Origin: Anthoceros angustus
Taxonomy: Eukaryota; Streptophyta; Anthocerotopsida; Anthocerotales; Anthocerotaceae
Length of the DNA: 64,000 nucleotides
Direction: 5' to 3'
Assembly (NCBI GenBank): GCA_010909165.1
Contig: VJWM01000144.1
Location: forward strand, 248,001 to 312,000
Shown: positions 1 to 11,687 of the stretch, piece after piece
Layout: every line of letters begins with the position of its first letter
Position numbering within the stretch: the first letter of the stretch is position 1
Made by a program: the position numbers and the translations under genes
The notes under the pieces: generated by a model
What the model was told of the DNA's origin: nothing
The model's database searches: none
What the model saw: the letters and a program-made list of their open reading frames with translations, nothing else

Positions 1-440
1 GCATTGGTGCTTGCAAGGGTTCCTGTGACGGAAGGCCATAACCAGCATTCTTGCACTGCATATCTGAAATTCTGAATACAATCTCAGGGTCTCGCATGGT
101 TGCCATGGAAACAAATATCGAGCAGCCAATTAGGTACTCCTGCTAAGCATCCGGTGCATCCATCCCTGAATGATCATGATCCCAGTTTTCTACGGGCTTG
201 CTCAATCTAAAAACCATCCTTTCTGACCCAGCAGACACCTAACAAAAGCTTGCTTGCAATTCGCCTAGCTCAACAGAAATCAGTACATAAGCATCTGTGC
301 AGGAGCATCATTCAACTGAATGTCACTGCGCGTTCAGGTTGTCGTTTCCTTGTGCAGTGACATTCCAGTGCTTTCTCTTGCGTGTCCTTGCTGGGAGGAG
401 GGTGGAGATCCAGAAAGATCGGAGGGAATGCCGGAATTGA
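1..440. other. Intergenic, no gene seen
   Basis: No long open frame or recognisable repeat is visible. It lies upstream of the first plus-strand coding fragment, so it could hold a promoter or 5' UTR, but I see no convincing TATA or splice signal. Confidence 0.4.
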
Positions 441-3360
441 GTGACGATGGCTAGCAGCGATGCAATTACCGAGGGGCCGACTTTGCACAGGCTGATGCAC
501 CTGAGGGACGACAATCCGAATCAGAGCTTTGTGGAGGTGGTCCTCTCACATCCAGATGAGATTGTGAAATTCTGCACTGAGGTCAGGCTCAAGTCAGAGG
601 AAAGACGTCGCTGGATTTCAATGCGTTGGACAACGAATCTATCCACGTTGTGGGACTGTACGGGAGCAAGAAGGTTCTCGCTCGAATTTTCTTGAAGCTA
701 GGGTTTCAGACTGTGGTATCCTCGATGCTTGGCTCTCTTCATGTAGGGGATTTATGGCTTTCTTCATCAGGGAGTATTGTTCATCTTTCTATTGGCATGG
801 GGTGAACGAATGCTGGAGGCCCCAGGAAGAATGTGGAAGAGTTGCTGGAACTCCGGGACTCTATACGTCCGTCCATCGGTGCATTTTACGGGATCGCACA
901 TCACCTCAGCAGTGATGGGATCCTCGAATCATCCATCTTTGCAGCATGCTGTGCAGCATGCTGTGCAGAAGGCTGCCCTCTTCCAGCCTCCTATATAGCC
1001 TTCGCCATTCAAGATTTGCTAACACCTACACATGTGCCCGACAGACTCCATCAATACCAACCCTCGGCATCACAGCTTACCAACACAGATTAGGGGAGCA
1101 CCCTTTCCCGATTCCGAAGTAGGGGATCGAGAGGCAGGACACTTCAAGCTTGTGAGGTAGCTGTCCGTTCAACGCTCGGTGCATGTTGGAGATGACGGTA
1201 ACTCAGTTGTGCGCGGTGCAGTATCTCATGAATTCACGCTCCATGTATCAGGAAAGGAAACTACTGCTGGAACGGGTGCGAAAGGCCTATGTTCAAGCCC
1301 GTGATGAATTGTCGAGCCAGTACAGAAATGGTGAGGAAAGAGGTGGCCCCTTGTTGAAGAAGATTGAATTTGAAGCAAAACGTAACACAAACTTCTTGGA
1401 GCACTAGTTTCAAAAGGAAGAACGGCAATTTGTGACCAGGTTACAAGAGCAGCTGTCCAGGGGACACTTCGACAACATCGTCTGTACGTCCGAAGGTGTT
1501 TCTTGAAGCGTGGTCAGAAAGAAACCCTCATTGACATACCACGCAACTATGTTTCAGGTCGCAGCTCAGAAGCTGAAAACAGTGACAAGCTGGTACTCGA
1601 TTTTGTGTCAGAACAGAACAGCGGATCGCGTGGAAGATAGCCGATCTTACACCAATGCAGAAGGATTTGGGCGCTCTCATGTTTGACTCCGGACTCCTCA
1701 AGTTTTGACAATTTTTGAAAGTAACTCCGTTCATCCCTGGGAGGAGAGAAATGGTGCTAGTTAACGAAGTTTGGGTGTTCCAACGTTCAAAGTTTGGGTG
1801 TTCGAAATCAGCACTGCCATGCTGAAACCAGGGGATATGCAGATACCTGGTCCTGCCCATAAGACTAGTGTTTCCAAAGATGGATCTTGTTTAATGGCCT
1901 TCTACAATTGTCTTCCAGACAGACCTTCCCTAGCAGCAGAGGGGTTGACGCAAGGCAGTGACCAGACTGGTACCCAGCTTGAAATGGACAAGTCTGCTGA
2001 AGGTTCTTTGAAGACTGAGGTCTATCTGCTTGGCGAATCAATAAGTCATCTGAAGACACTCTCGCTTGACTACACAGTAGCAGACGTAAGAAGCATTAAT
2101 GCAACAGTGGTGGCCTTCGGATGACAGGTCCATCTCGTACTTCTGGATGTTTCAAGGCCGGACAAAGGAATATGCTCAAAGGTTCTTGAGATCACATCCG
2201 CTTCTGAAGTCTCCCAGTTGCAACGTAGGGACACAGGTCGGCAGACTGGCATTTCCGAGTCTGCAAGCAACGAAATGGGTGGCCATGGCTGTCCGGCTTT
2301 GGACTATGTTTATCACATATTTGAGAAGTAGGCCTAGGCCAAATGGACACACATTTATAAGAACGCCGTGATTAAGCATCCTGAGCTTGGATCGATACTT
2401 AGATGGGGTGCCTAAAGGAGTGGATGCCGTTGGTGCAAGTAGCTTAAGCACACCATGGTACAAGTTGTTAAGTACTAAGTCCCATGACGGAAATCCGTCC
2501 TTAGTGGACTTCAAAAATTCTTCTTCTTCTTCTATGCCACGAGCACCCTCTGATCCGGAAGCCAAGGACCTTCATCTCCATCTGCTTTTCGCCGGATACA
2601 GCGAAAAGCAGCATGGAGATCACAAGATCCTCTTTATATGGCCATCAAAGACGTGGATCCGGCAGACGTGGATGACTTGACAGCAGAGTTCGAAGCCAAG
2701 ATACTCCACATTTGTCACGACTCTCGGGACAATTTTCTCAAAGATGTACGGCGGAGGTTGAGATAGCAGCGATGCCACCCTTCCAAAAGTCGGAATGTCA
2801 CGAAAGTGTTGCAACTGTAGCTAAAACTGTGGAGGAATTGAAAGCTGTCCACCACAATGGCAACAGCCTTGCAGTAGACCTGAAGCTGATAATGGCTCAG
2901 ATAACTACCAAGGATTGGTCTGCATTTGACTCGAAGCGCTTACCTCTGAATGTGGAGCTCCTGAAGCGAGACGTGAAATCTGCCATCACTTTGGGAAAGC
3001 TTATGAGCCAGGAGACTGTGTTCTGACAGACTTTGCAACTCAGAAGGAAGTCGCCGATATGCCTGTTGAGGTTGATGGTGTTGTGTTCCATCTTAGTGAC
3101 ACTGGCTTGGCACTGTGTGCCCTTCGGTGGAGACCCAAGTGATGGGTGACATTCTTCAATCCCTGAATGACCGTTTTCAATGTGTGGAGAAGCGGACTGG
3201 TATGGATGATGAGCGTTGGCACACTTCCTTGGAGAAATTTCTCGTGGAATTGGCTGATAGACGGAGGAGAGAATTCTGGGATGGCTCAGGTGCAACACAG
3301 CAGAGTTCCAGGAGCTGGATGCATATGTTGATGTTCAGAAGCTTCGTTTAGAAGCCATTG
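441..3360 (+). pseudogene. Frame-broken coding region of unknown family
   Basis: A run of short plus-strand open segments in changing frames looks like one long coding region. Protein-like stretches include about 441-720, 1183-1480 (charged helical segment rich in Glu, Arg and Lys), 1771-2370 and 2640-3060. The same direction and close spacing suggest one gene leading into the VWA-domain segment downstream. Frames change by single-base steps, and in-frame stops occur. Clear intron boundaries were not found, so some gaps could be introns. I do not recognise the family; a large VWA-containing protein is one possibility. Because single-base losses are common in this window, true pseudogenisation cannot be separated from sequence error. 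Confidence 0.35.
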
Positions 3361-3425
3361 CCACGCTGGCGGAGGTGAAGCGGAGCCTGTCCCTCTGTAT
3401 CAGCAAGTGAGACCGGTTTCCTGAG

Positions 3426-4575
3426 ATGCGTTTTGAAAAAATCATCCAGGCAAGCATACGTGCAGGGGATGCATCCGAGATTTGCATGATGCAGTGTAAA
3501 ACCCAAGGCCGCGGTCACATCCACTTGGTGAGGTGTGGTGCGCATGCCCATGGAAGCAAGGGGCTCTCTGCCTCAGGTCAGAGGAAGGCGCATCTGGTAT
3601 TTGCCCTTTTCTTACCTGCAGGGATCTGTCCAAGGCCTGCAAGGAAGGAATTCATCAAGGAGCAAGGCATCAGACCCCAGAGTATGGGCCTGACACGACT
3701 GTCCCCAAAGATGAAGTGACCCACGCAGCTTATTAAAAGCACTTGAGGTTCAAGGATCCCTGCCATGAAGCCGATCGGAAGCAGTTCGAGATGTGCAGCC
3801 ACTACTGCCGCTCGGAAGAACAAACATCGCAAAATCGATCCTACTGCACTGAGAGGTTGTGGCACAAACCTGTCAGCAGGACAGAATCGACTGCTAGAGC
3901 AGGGCATGTGACGGAGGACGGCCATGCCTTCCGCTGCATTCGCATGAAAGACACGCCAAGCCACGCGGTGTTCGCCATCGACAGGTCAGGCTCTATGCGC
4001 GACAGGGACATGACGCCAACGCTGGCTAAGATTGCAGGCTCCTACGAATTGAACAACCGGCTGGGATGCCTCTACGAAGTCGTTTTCCGCTTCATCCGGA
4101 CCCGGGTTGCAGCAGGTTAGCCGGATGTCGTGTCTGTTGTCCTCTTCGACCACAAGGCCTCCATCGCATTGGAGAGGCAGCCCATCTCATAGACGCTTGT
4201 GGACGGTCTCCTCCAATACCCCACCAATTGGGGAACCGATTACTCACGCGGCCTGAAGAGGTTGAGGAGATGCTGCAGCGAGCTTCAGATGAAGCCTCCA
4301 TGCAAGACAAACACCCTGCTGTCATCTTCCTCAGTGACGGTAAGAATGAAGGTGGCGGGGATCCGGTCCCCGTGGTGAAGAACATGAAGGACAGCAACCC
4401 CAATCTCGTCTTCCACACCATCCTTTTCGGGAGGGACAATGACGTGGAGACATTGAAGAAGATGGCAGCTGTGGGCACGGGACCGCACCACATCAGCATC
4501 GATCAAGTTGAGCTAGCAAGGAGCTTTGTAGGTTCAGACGTGAGTCTGCGGCCCCAAGTCGCTTCCCTCACGTAA
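3426..4575 (+). pseudogene. VWA-domain protein, C-terminal part, frame-broken
   Basis: The strongest segment is a von Willebrand factor A domain, a Rossmann-like fold that binds ligands or partner proteins through a metal site. The metal-site motif DxSxS is seen as FAIDRSGSM near 3970-4000. Downstream are a VVSVVLFDH strand (about 4124-4150), TNWGTDYS (a candidate for the MIDAS threonine loop), VIFLSDGKNEGGGDP (about 4321-4370) and HTILFGRD, the usual order of VWA strands. The last frame ends with a TAG-free tail and a TAA stop at about 4575. Two in-frame TAG codons (4118-4120 and about 4190) and a frame change near 4250 break it. The preceding 3426-3740 segment has Cys and His residues in two frames and may be a metal-binding region. 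Domain call is good; gene family unknown. Confidence 0.6.
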
Positions 4576-5107
4576 CATGTAGCCTTCTGTACTGCGTCCT
4601 CGGCCTATCATTTGCGCACTTCCCTGTCGGATGTGCGGACTGTATGTGTAGGTATTGCGGACTAGGTGATGTGTGATCAGTAGTTTTATGACGCCTGCAT
4701 TTCCAAGGCACGCTTTGCGCTGCTGCAGTTCATGTCTTCGCTTGAATGGGCAGGTGCTGCCCGCATGCTATCCAGCGACGTTCATTGTCCTGGTATGCAC
4801 ACGTACAGAGGAGGAGAAGGCGGTGCCCTGCTTGGTCCGGTTCTGCCTGGAATGCTGCCTTCTGCAAGGCAGACGAGCAATGAGTGGGCATGGAGTGTGA
4901 GGTGACCATGCAGGACACGCAGCTGCAGGTTGGGATTTGGGATGACAATGCCGTGTGTTTCTATGTCTCTGGAGACTCCTGGTGGAAGGTGGGTTTTCTC
5001 TGCTTATTCAGCTTGGTATCTGACAGATGACATGAAATGGAGGTACTACTGTGAATCTGTTTGTAACCTGCATGTTGGGTTTTCTAGGTGGCGGATTACT
5101 GCTGGAG
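4576..5107. other. Spacer or intron between VWA and PPR segments
   Basis: No supported protein. Several short open frames show no family resemblance. The sequence just before 5108 (a pyrimidine-rich stretch ending TTCTAG) could be a splice acceptor for the PPR exon; this is tentative. Confidence 0.3.
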
Positions 5108-6330
5108 ATATTGACCCATCATGGGACATCGAAAATTTATGCAAGGAAGGGAAACTGGAGAGGGCACTGGTTGCCTTGCAGCGCATGGATGACCATGGTG
5201 GTGTAGCTTCGGTGCACATTTATAGGCACCTTTGCAGGCCTGCACGAGAAAGAAGGCCCTTGCCGAGGCCAAAGTGGTACATGCTCATCTGGAAAAATGT
5301 GGGCTGGAATCTAACAGACTTTTGGATCTTGTGGTGACTACGTTGGTGAACTGTGGAGGCCTAGGGGATGGGCTGGAAGTGTTCCAGAGGTTGTCACAGC
5401 GGACTGTTTTCTCGTGGACAGCCGTCCTTGCAGGGCATGTCAAAGCTGGTAAATGCCGGGAGGCTCTTGCAGGGTATGAGCAGATGCTTCAGGAAGGTAT
5501 CCAGCCTGACAATCATACCTTTGTGTTGCGCTACTCAAGGCCTGCAGCAGATTACAAGATCTGCAAGAGGGCAAGCGCATTCATTCTGAGGCTGTGGAAT
5601 ATGGGTTGAAACAGACGTTTTGTGGGAAGCTCCTTGTTAGTATGTATGCCAAGTGTGGGAGCATTACGGACGCACAGCAGGTCTTTGACAGATTGTCCGA
5701 GCGTAATGTAGTCTCATGGAACGCGATTCTTGCAGCCTATGCTCAACAGGGCCAAGGAGACCATGCTTTGCAGATCTATTGTCGAATGCAACGTGAGGGG
5801 GTAAGTCCAGATGCACGGACATTTGTAAGTGTTCTCCAAGCTTGTGGTGCAATCTCTGAGGATGATGACCTCACAGTTGTCAATGGGCAAAAGGTTAAGA
5901 TGCGGTTGCTGCAACAGGGAAAGGTATTGCATGCTGCAGCCGCTGTCAGAGGGTTTGATTCAGATCTCTTTGTTGGTAGCAGTCTGGTTAGTATGTACGC
6001 AAAGTGTGGGAGCCTTTTGGATGCGCAACAGGTCTTTGATGGATTGACACAGCGAGATACAGTGTTGTGGGCTGCCATGGCTGCAGCATATGCTCAGCAA
6101 AACCAAGGAGAGATGGCGTTGCAGATGTATCAGCAGATGCAGGAAGCAGGGATCAGTCCGAATCAGCGAGTTTTGTTAGTGCTCTTCAGGCATGTGGAAT
6201 ACTTGCAGAAAAGGAGATAGGTACATCCATGGATGGGAGTACTGTCAAGATTAAGTCATTGAGGAAGGGAAGGAGATTCATGCCGTGGCTACTCATAGAG
6301 GTGTTGGGAAAGACATTTTGTTGGGAATGC
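5108..6330 (+). pseudogene. Pentatricopeptide repeat (PPR) protein, interrupted by Copia-1
   Basis: PPR proteins are helical-repeat RNA-binding proteins, mostly acting on plastid or mitochondrial transcripts. Typical repeats are seen in series: FSWTAVLAGHVKAGKCREAL, LLVSMYAKCGSITDAQQVF, VVSWNAILAAYAQQG, LVSMYAKCGSLLDAQQVF and VLWAAMAAAYAQQ. The spacing and wording (LQACG, GKVLHA, MYAKCG) fit the plant PLS class, in a style familiar from ferns. Frame changes occur near 5228, 5529, 6165 and 6260; all look like loss of one base. Frame 2 holds the longest run (5594-6220). At 6330 Copia-1 begins, and coding sense resumes for a few codons (GNALLS) after its far end at 21186. The transit peptide, the C-terminus and any DYW domain are not visible. 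Confidence 0.85.
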
Positions 6331-6533
6331 TGTTAACGTATGTAGCACCCTAGCCCTTAGGGCACGATTCACATAAAGCAGAACTTAATAGGCACATAAC
6401 GAAACGTCACGTGACGGTTACAACACATGACGCTTGGGCACAGCCCTTGTGTATTTGAGCACTTCTGCTCTGCCATGCTTATTATTCAATCCATTCTTGA
6501 ACAATCGATCCCGGTCCATATGCGATCTTCACA
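6331..6533 (+). repeat. Copia-1 5' LTR
   Basis: Starts TGTTAACG and ends ATCTTCACA, 203 bp. It matches 20995-21185 along its whole length with small indels. It keeps CTG at 6465-6467 and 6470-6472 and CAG in AAAGCAGAAC, where the other copies have CG. Confidence 0.93.
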
Positions 6534-6545
6534 TGGTATCAGAGC
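6534..6545 (+). promoter_or_regulatory. Copia-1 primer binding site
   Basis: TGGTATCAGAGC directly follows the 5' LTR. It is complementary to the 3' end of initiator methionine tRNA, the usual minus-strand primer of plant Copia elements. Confidence 0.93.
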
Positions 6546-7214
6546 AGGCGCCATTGCACCCTTGATATCTACAGCACATAACAATGAGACATAAATATCT
6601 ATAAGCATGCCGGGCTTACGCAGGAGGCAGCGTATGCTCCGAAGAGCAAATAGAATTGCTCAAACCCTGGAAATTCAAAGAAGCCATAGAGAGCAGCGCT
6701 ACCTGAAGGAAGCAGAAGGAAACCTATGGCACTATGCCTAGATCCGGACCTGCTCCGTGCTTCTTGTAATCGCTGAAGAACTATACTTGAGAGGCTTTGT
6801 TGACCCACGTGACTATGATTGGGCATACGTACACCTCTCTTCTCTCTACACACAATAAAAGGTACCAAACAACACACAATGATCGTGCAACATAACTACG
6901 ATTGACGTGCACACCCCAATTGATCCAGCACAAGTTAAGGAATCCATAATATGCAGCCTACAAAACCTCTGCAGACAAAACTGCCTCCTCAAAGTGCCAG
7001 GCTCACCAGACAACCTCTACATGTTGCCTCCAACACCTGAAATTGGAGAATTTCAAAACAACATCATTCAGAAACTGCAGCACTTAGAGGCCAATACAGT
7101 TCCCAATACCACTTGCGGACTTTATAAAATTCTACTCGCCTCCAAGTAGAAACCACATGTCTACTTAGGCACACTTATCACCCTCTAAGCAGCCAATCTA
7201 TAGCACTTACCACA
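6546..7214 (+). other. Copia-1 leader
   Basis: Untranslated leader between primer site and gag. No open frame of note and no other recognisable feature. Confidence 0.6.
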
Positions 7215-7861
7215 ATGGCCACATCCTCCATCACTGTCGAAGAGGACCGCCGACCAACAAAGACACTACTGCTTGGAAATTTCGACATGAATTTTGAAAG
7301 AACGTAAGCTATGGGCCTACGTTGGTGGCGTTGGAAACCCTCCTATCGTCAAAGCACAACCAGCATCCACCGCCACTGCAGCAGAGAAAGAGGAGTGGGA
7401 AGATAAAACCAACAGTTAAAAACATCCTCATGCAATCCATGAGGTCGTGGAACGCCCAAAGAAATCGCGTAGACCGGGCTTGGAAACAAAGCACGACATA
7501 TATGCCTCAACGGACATTATGCACATGCACACTATTAAAATTTCTTCGGACTTGAATGTCCGAGACCGACTGTGGATCAACATACCATGCACTTTAGGAG
7601 CTGGATGACAAAGTTTACGGCCACAGGCTTCGTCATCCAAGAAGATCTCTCTGCAGCTCTTCTCTTGTCCACCTTGCCGGAGTCATGGGCCAGCGTCGTC
7701 CAATCCCTACAAGGCGTACAACCTCTCACTGTTAACAAGGTTATCAGCGCAATGCTGACTGAAGAGGCTAGAAGGAAACTACACAGCCACTCATTTACAG
7801 GGGAATCTTCATCAAGAGCATTTTTCACGACGCGATCCAAAGTGAGGCCGCAACAACTTTA
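7215..7861 (+). pseudogene. Copia-1 gag
   Basis: Begins at an ATG with MATSSITVEEDRRPTK and reads LLLGNFDMNF, the typical opening of a Copia gag, then breaks frame. A second open part (7572-7862) carries LLLSTLPESWASVVQSLQ, the conserved helix of the plant Copia gag core, ending in a TAG. Gag forms the virus-like particle that packages the element RNA. The zinc knuckle expected around 7930-8000 is only weakly visible (GCKIP, then broken). Confidence 0.75.
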
Positions 7862-8119
7862 GAGGCAAGACACGAGGCGGGGCACTTACCCCAGCAATAG
7901 AGGACGTGGAGCTTATAATCCTTCATGGAAACCAATATGTGGATGTAAAATCCCGGTCACACCTACGAAGAATGCAGAAACGATTAGCTGCAGCCAACCC
8001 AAGGCAATCGTGGCAACTCGCCTCACTATGAAGCGACACTCAAGGGCCTTTCTCACACAAGTGAGCCAATTACAGTCGACCAGCCCTCCACCTTCACCCT
8101 CGTAGCTTCATGTCTTTCA

Positions 8120-8530
8120 AAGACACGGACAACACACCTGGTACATAGATTCTGGGGCATCCCAGCACATGACACCACATCGTGAATATTTTAGCCAAGT
8201 CAACCCCACCACACCTCCCCATTTCGTCAGCCTTGGGGACGATACTAAACACACCATTTCAGGTCACGGAACCGTAGACCTGCATGTCAAGCCTAATTCT
8301 ACCCTACAAATATCAGACGTGCTGCTGGTACCTGGCTTGACGAAGAACCTATTTTCAGTCCGGAAGGTTGATCAATCCGGCTGTTATGTGTGCTTTGGTG
8401 GAGGTCACTGCATTATTGAGACTTTACAAGGAGATCTAATAGCCACAGGGGACTTGAAAGACGACGACCTCTATCACCGAATGTCACAACTTCTCCTGAC
8501 CTTCCTCCCTATCTCGCAGCCACAAGCACC
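8120..8530 (+). pseudogene. Copia-1 aspartic protease segment
   Basis: Reads HTWYIDSGASQHMTP at about 8128-8175, the protease active-site motif DSGAS with the Copia-typical HMT after it, then ISDVLLVPGLTKNLFSV. This domain cleaves the Gag-Pol polyprotein. The frame stays open from 8169 to about 8534, one of the better preserved parts of the element. Confidence 0.88.
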
Positions 8531-9460
8531 GTGAGTCTTACTTGTGGCATGCCCGCCTTGGCCACATGCACACTCACGGATGAAGGACATGTTAAAAACC
8601 CAGCATGCAGCATTCCACTCACCAGATTGAAGATTTTGGCATTTGTGAGGCCTGCTCACTAGGCAAGAGTCATCGGTCCCCATTTCCAAAAGGGCCCACG
8701 AGAGCAACAAGAAGACTCAACTTGTACACACCGATTTATGTGGCCCCTTCAAACGATCGTGTTCGGCTATCTTTACTTCATGCCCGTGATTGATGACTAC
8801 TCACGTTTCACGGTGCTCTGGTGAAACATAAGGCACAATCCTTTACTTGCACGAAGACTATAAAACTGGGCTGAAAAGCAAGCGGAGAATCCTTACTCAC
8901 TATTCGCTCGGGGCGGTGGCGATTCAACTCGATCAATTCACGCAATTTTGCATGATCACGGATCGGCGGTTACTACCCCACATACATCCCAGCGGTGTAG
9001 CAGAGAGGATGCACGAGAACCATACAGATGCGGTGTATCAATGCTGATCCATGCAGCCTACCAAAAGCTCGCACGAAGCCATGTCTCACGCATATCTTGA
9101 GATTTCGACATTCCGAACTGCAGCCTCCTCCTTACCACAACTCACACCTTTCAAGCTCGACAGTGGTCAAAACCCGACCTATCCACCCTCGAGTGTTCGC
9201 CCAAAAAGATATGTACATACCCCAAAGGCTACCGGACAAAGCTCGACAATCGAGCACAAGAAGTACATCTTTATTGGATTCACGGATGGGGTGAAAGGAT
9301 ACAAGCTCATTCATCCACAGACACATAGGATCACTCACTCACGAGATGTCCTATTCGTCGAAGATATGCAGGCCCAATCTCCAGTGGGAGCTCCCTCCGA
9401 GAATCAATCTGCACACACAGAGGACAGCGATGAGGACGACATCAACTTGTCTGCAGCACC
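8531..9460 (+). pseudogene. Copia-1 GAG-pre-integrase and integrase
   Basis: LWHARLGH (about 8545) starts the zinc-binding pre-integrase region; CEACSLGKSHRSPFP (about 8645-8690) supplies the Cys pair. A catalytic-core start is seen as DDYSRFTVLW near 8790-8820 in another frame. The C-terminal part reads KKYIFIGFTDGVKGYKLIHP and THSRDVLFVED (9258-9370), the normal end of Copia integrase. The central core is heavily damaged (8830-9050), so integrase would not be functional as written. Confidence 0.82.
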
Positions 9461-10259
9461 TCACCACGGCACTCCACCACCTTCTTCACCAGCAGATCCC
9501 ACACCCACCTCCCGCTCCGCCCGGCCTCCTCCTCCTACGCCTACCGCACAATCGGGCCCGGCCTCAAACACCTCCTGCGACATCATCTTGAGATTTCGAC
9601 ATTCCGAACTGCAGCCTCCTCACCGCCAGCGTCCTCGACTCCTAGCAGGCGCCACGGCCCCTCGGGGCGACGGGGACAGCTAGTGCTCGATGGCGATGCA
9701 CATGGACAGGTTTACACAAGACGAGGTTCCCATTTCCAGCAATCGGACAGCCCGCGATCTCTTCACCAACGCATTACCACAAATGCCTAGCCCGCATCAC
9801 ACCACGGATCGGGTTCAGCGTTCTCCCAAGGTGCCACATCTGCTGGAATCCACGGCACAGGAGCCACCGACGCATATCTTGAAACCCGCCTCACGGCTCA
9901 CTGTCACGAAGAGGCAGGCTCGGCGGCAATGGACATCGCGAGCAATTTCCAGCCACACAACTTAAGCGGGCCTTATCCGCACCCCACGTGCAAGCGAGAT
10001 CTATTCATGCCGATTATCCTACTTATGATACTCCTGCTATCCCGAGATAATTGAGCACAAGATCCTTCTCTCGAGGACATGGACGAGGACCCACTACAAC
10101 CTGCTAACATTCCCGACAGGAAGAAGACCTCAGCGTACTAATGCCGGTAAAATTAAAAGGTATTCTCCAACTAATTGAGAGACCCTAAAACACGTTAGCA
10201 TCTTGTCTTACCGCAGCTATAGATCAATTTGTTCCAAGCTATCGAGGCCATCACTTGCC
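9461..10259 (+). other. Copia-1 integrase-RT hinge, Pro/Ser/Thr-rich
   Basis: Low-complexity coding linker rich in Pro, Ser, Thr and His, as usual between Copia integrase and RT. It contains a direct repeat of about 36 bp also found at about 9091-9128 (CTTGAGATTTCGACATTCCG and onward). Confidence 0.55.
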
Positions 10260-10566
10260 CCGAAAGGAGAACGGAAGAAAGCCATCGGTCGAATTAGATT
10301 CATTAAGAGCTAATAAAACTTGGAAACTGACTACATTACCTAAGGGTAGGAAGTTAGTTGGTTCTAAGTGGACCTTTAAGATTAAGCTAAATGCTGACGG
10401 CAGCATAGAGAGGTACAAGGCCGATTAGTCGCTAAAGGGTACTCGCAGAAACACGGCTTCGACTACGACGAGACTTTTAGCCCGGTACTTAAAATTACCT
10501 CATTAAGGATCCTAATGGCTTTAGCTGCTCACCATGATTATGAGTTGATGCAGTTAGATATCAAAA
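10260..10566 (+). pseudogene. Copia-1 reverse transcriptase, N-terminal part
   Basis: Reads LDSLRANKTWKLTTLPKG, then LVGSKWTFKIKLNADGSIER, the conserved opening of Copia RT (RVT_2 family). Frame-broken segments then give the GFDYDETFSPV and LDIK landmarks. The domain stops at LDIK, where the CACTA element is inserted, and resumes at 19742. Confidence 0.88.
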
Positions 10567-11070
10567 CACATCTAGGAAAACGTGTCCTTTACTACGGAAT
10601 TTACTACGGACATTACTACTAAATTACAACACTTGTAGTAAAATGCTCATAAAACGCAGCGTTAATTTCGTGGTAATGTCTTCAAACCGTATACCATGGC
10701 TATATACGTATTCGTATGTGACATACATACGATGTACTTTACTGAGTTGACCGTACATGGTTAGGGTTTAACTACGATTCACTTTACAACAACAATTACT
10801 ACAAAGGATCTACAACGACATTTACAACAAGCGTAATCATGGTTAATAAAATATGGTTAAGTAACCAATGTGAATTAACTCAAGTTTATTAACTGAAGTT
10901 AAATAACGATGGTTTATAAACCATAGTTATGTAACCATGGTTAGGTTAATCAGCAATCAGAATTATAACGGGCCGTTGTAAAACACCGCTGCAAAATAAG
11001 GCGTAGTAAAAATCAAGTAAACAGGACCGTAGTAAAGTAAAACGGATTTATATTCTTTGTAGTAAAGTGC
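10567..11070. repeat. CACTA left end with subterminal repeats
   Basis: Several TTTACTAC / GTAGTAAA copies in both orientations (10590-10660 and 10980-11070), plus a stretch of GGTTA/TAACC repeats at 10850-10955. In known CACTA elements such motifs bind the element's own TnpA-like protein. Confidence 0.75.
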
Positions 11071-11146
11071 ACTCTGTAGTAAAATGAAGGGGTGCTAGGC
11101 GGGTGTGTGTGGGTTATGGGTCCAATTCGGTGATTGCACCTACATC

Positions 11147-11599
11147 CTACAATATATTAGACTCCAGCCCCCTACATGCTACAGGGCATCTAAAATTTTC
11201 TCCACCCAAAGACATCAACTCAAAGACCGTGCCCCAAAGGTTTGCCACCGCCAAAAAGAAAACCACAAACTTAAATCGGTTTAAGTTCACGAACTTCAGG
11301 CTATCCAAAATAGACACAATAGTCCCGGACAACGACCTAACGAGAATCATGCTCAAGCATCCTCGCTTGTCTTGCAACTTTTGCGGGAAGATAATGCCCC
11401 ACCATCCACCGTCATCTATGACATTACGCTTTAAGATGGCCTCCATGACCTTCTCATCGCACTCCTTGATGGAATAGCCTGCATCCTTCAACAAGGTCCA
11501 CACATTAATCGCCTTGTCCTTCTGCCTTTGAGTCCACTTGCGGACCCAAAGCTTGAGTTCTAGTTCAGCATCCAAAACTCTTTCAACTTTGTAAGCCAA
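11147..11599 (-). CDS. CACTA-internal ORF of unknown function
   Basis: A 150-residue minus-strand frame, charged at the N-terminus (ELKLWVRKWTQRQKDKAI) and containing NVWTLLKDAGYSIKECDEK and a GGWWGI patch. It looks more protein-like than its neighbours and may be one exon of an element gene or of a captured host gene. I do not recognise the family. The minus-strand frames downstream of it lie in the triplicated block, suggesting more exons there. Confidence 0.4.
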   Translation of the reverse strand: MAYKVERVLDAELELKLWVRKWTQRQKDKAINVWTLLKDAGYSIKECDEKVMEAILKRNVIDDGGWWGIIFPQKLQDKRGCLSMILVRSLSGTIVSILDSLKFVNLNRFKFVVFFLAVANLWGTVFELMSLGGENFRCPVACRGLESNIL

Positions 11600-11687
11600 G
11601 CCCCATGATTGGTGCCAACAGCATTGATTTCATCCATGGTTGGGTCTCTCGCAAACTTCCTCTAAACTGTCAAGAAACCCCTTCCGC

